Assembly (NCBI RefSeq): GCF_004331255.1
Contig: NZ_SJOF01000027.1
Location: 1 to 64,000, forward strand
Length of the DNA: 64,000 nucleotides
Reading direction: 5' to 3'
Source of the DNA: Acinetobacter sp. ANC 4173
Lineage (GTDB): Bacteria; Pseudomonadota; Gammaproteobacteria; Pseudomonadales; Moraxellaceae
Part shown: piece by piece, positions 62,619 to 64,000 of the stretch
How the letters are laid out: each line of letters opens with the position of its first letter
Numbering within the stretch: position 1 is the stretch's first letter
Program-made: the position numbers and the translations under genes
The notes under the pieces: model-generated
What the model was told of the DNA's origin: nothing
What the model saw: only the letters and a program-made list of their open reading frames with translations
Database searches by the model: none

Positions 62619-63863
62619 ATGAACATGTTATACCTCTTCACCTCAAAAAAATCAGTACTGTTTTTTTCTTGTATTTCCATTTTTAGTTCAAGTATTTATG
62701 CCAATGAGCCATGGTCTCAAGACCGTCAATGGTTATTTGGTGATTGGGGGGGAAATCGTCAACAACTAGAAGATCAAGGCTATAAGTTTAACCTTTCCTT
62801 AATGAACCAAACAGCGACACTGGTTGATGGTGGAAAGTCGGATAGTCATCCTACCCGTAATGCTGACCAAGTTACTTTAGGTGCCAATTTTGACTTGAGT
62901 AAAATTGCGGGTTGGAAAGATACCACTGCAGCGATTACAGTGACCAAGCGTGATGGTAGAAATTTAGCCAGTGATATTGGAATGAAAGGTAGTCCAACTG
63001 AAATTTACGGACGCGGCACAATTTGGCGCTTAACTCAGGCTTGGGTAAAAACAGGCTTTATGGACAATACCCTACAAGTGAAACTCGGTCGAATGAGCAT
63101 GGCTGAAGATTTCAATAGCTCGCATTGTGAATTCCAAAGCCTTATTTTATGTGGCGGACAAATAGGTAAGGCTCAGGGTGACGTTTGGTATAACGGTCCT
63201 GTAAGTGGCTGGGCAGCCAATATTAAATACAAACTTTCACCTGAATGGACAGTTGGTGCAGGGGTCTATGAAAATAACCCTGAAAATACTGAAGAAAAAG
63301 ATAATGCAAATTTCAATCTGAGTACGGATCAGGCAAAAGGTGTCCTAATTCCAGTTGAATTGGCATGGAAAACGAAGAAAATAAATCAGTTAACAGGTGA
63401 ATATAAACTTGGTGGATTCTGGAGCAGTGAGGACTATGTAACAATTGATGGTTCAGATGGGAAAGATCCTAAGTCAGGCATCTGGTTGAATGCACAGCAG
63501 CAATTAACTGCCCATGCTGAAAATTCTAACCGTGGTTTATACGGCACCGTGAATTTAACCTTTAACAATGACTCAACAGCCTCTATTTCAAACACGCAAC
63601 AAGTGGCGTTCTGGTATAAAGGTGCATTTGATGCTCGTCCTATGGATCAGATTAGTTTGGGTGTAGGTCGTTATAAATTTAATGACAAAGTTGCTGCTAA
63701 CATCAAAAGAGATGATGAAATTGATACAGAATTAAATTATACCTATTACTATTCACCTGCCGTCATGATTCGTCCTAACCTGCAATACGTGTATCAACCT
63801 TATGGTTCAAAAGAAATTGATGATGCTTGGGTTGCAGGGGTCAGTGTTAAACTAAATTTCTAA
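62619..63863 (+). CDS. OprB-family porin of the gallate cluster
   Basis: This 414-aa outer-membrane barrel starts MNMLYLFTSKKSVLFFSCIS at 62619, with AAAGGA upstream, and has a signal peptide cut near SIYANEP. The mature start WSQDRQWLFGDWGGNRQQLE is the OprB hallmark (LxGDWGGxRxxL). The barrel ends GVSVKLNF with the C-terminal Phe needed for outer-membrane insertion. It occupies the place of the porin gene galP in the P. putida gallate cluster and should let gallate or tannase products cross the outer membrane. Confidence 0.85.
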   Translation: MNMLYLFTSKKSVLFFSCISIFSSSIYANEPWSQDRQWLFGDWGGNRQQLEDQGYKFNLSLMNQTATLVDGGKSDSHPTRNADQVTLGANFDLSKIAGWKDTTAAITVTKRDGRNLASDIGMKGSPTEIYGRGTIWRLTQAWVKTGFMDNTLQVKLGRMSMAEDFNSSHCEFQSLILCGGQIGKAQGDVWYNGPVSGWAANIKYKLSPEWTVGAGVYENNPENTEEKDNANFNLSTDQAKGVLIPVELAWKTKKINQLTGEYKLGGFWSSEDYVTIDGSDGKDPKSGIWLNAQQQLTAHAENSNRGLYGTVNLTFNNDSTASISNTQQVAFWYKGAFDARPMDQISLGVGRYKFNDKVAANIKRDDEIDTELNYTYYYSPAVMIRPNLQYVYQPYGSKEIDDAWVAGVSVKLNF

Positions 63864-64000
63864 GCCTTCTACGATTTGAAGTACAGAATCATCCTTAATA
63901 AATAATTTGAGTGTAAAGCTCCATTTAACTAGTGTTGATCGGTAAAAATTGTATAAGACATAGCGAGCAGTAGATTTTGTTTAACAATTGAAGTTTACTT
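63864..64000. other. Window end, no feature
   Basis: These 137 bases follow the porin stop. They are A+T-rich and contain no recognisable gene, hairpin or repeat. Confidence 0.5.

Overview
The window looks like part of an Acinetobacter-type chromosome: an A+T-rich gammaproteobacterial sequence with dense catabolic gene clusters, AraC/LysR/GntR/HxlR/MarR local regulators, OprB-type porins paired with MFS importers, and IS3, IS5 and ISNCY elements. The genus is inferred from protein style and gene content. No rRNA, tRNA or CRISPR array was seen.

Layout. (1) 1-5.6 kb is a decayed, IS-rich edge: an ISNCY/IS1202-like element, an IS3 element with a broken orfB, a small XRE regulator with a divergent unknown gene, and an IS5-type transposase killed only by in-frame stops. 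(2) 5.6-9.1 kb holds a GlxA-like AraC regulator and two convergent YddG-like EamA exporters. (3) 9.1-20.1 kb is a minus-strand block headed by a GntR repressor with a perfect two-site operator: amine oxidase, MFS importer, DapA-family lyase, aldehyde dehydrogenase, porin, single-chain pyruvate carboxylase, EamA exporter. The oxidase/DapA/ALDH trio resembles the last steps of hydroxyproline catabolism, but the substrate is unproven. (4) 20.2-24.0 kb is an SDR gene followed by island wreckage: a umuC fragment, a 55-aa YhfG-family gene and a broken tyrosine recombinase. (5) 24.2-30.2 kb is a LysR-controlled SDR / Old Yellow Enzyme / pirin / isochorismatase-like operon and an orphan HlyD/EmrA protein. 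(6) 30.2-34.3 kb pairs an extradiol-dioxygenase-like VOC protein with an alpha/beta hydrolase, next to a marR-MFS operon.

(7) 34.3-46.0 kb is a tightly packed minus-strand run of twelve genes: FAD monooxygenase, SMP-30 lactonase, HisD-like dehydrogenase, SDR, VOC protein, FAH-family hydrolase, DenD-like dehydrogenase, MFS, SDR (catalytic Tyr replaced by His), OprB porin, SDR and an NmrA-like protein. A divergent plus-strand set (CrtI/PYROXD2-like oxidoreductase, 73-aa protein, SnoaL-like protein, MFS) lies beside it at 46.9-50.7 kb, with HxlR and LysR regulators. Together they look like an uncharacterised degradation pathway for a cyclic compound.

(8) 52.5-63.9 kb is a complete tannin/gallate module. 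It encodes an exported tannase, gallate dioxygenase (galA), 4-oxalomesaconate tautomerase (galD), CHA aldolase (galC), 4-oxalomesaconate hydratase (galB), a LysR regulator with two tandem HTH domains in the galR position, an AAHS-type transporter (galT) and an OprB porin. Expected flow: galloyl esters to gallate outside the cytoplasm, uptake, ring cleavage, then pyruvate and oxaloacetate.
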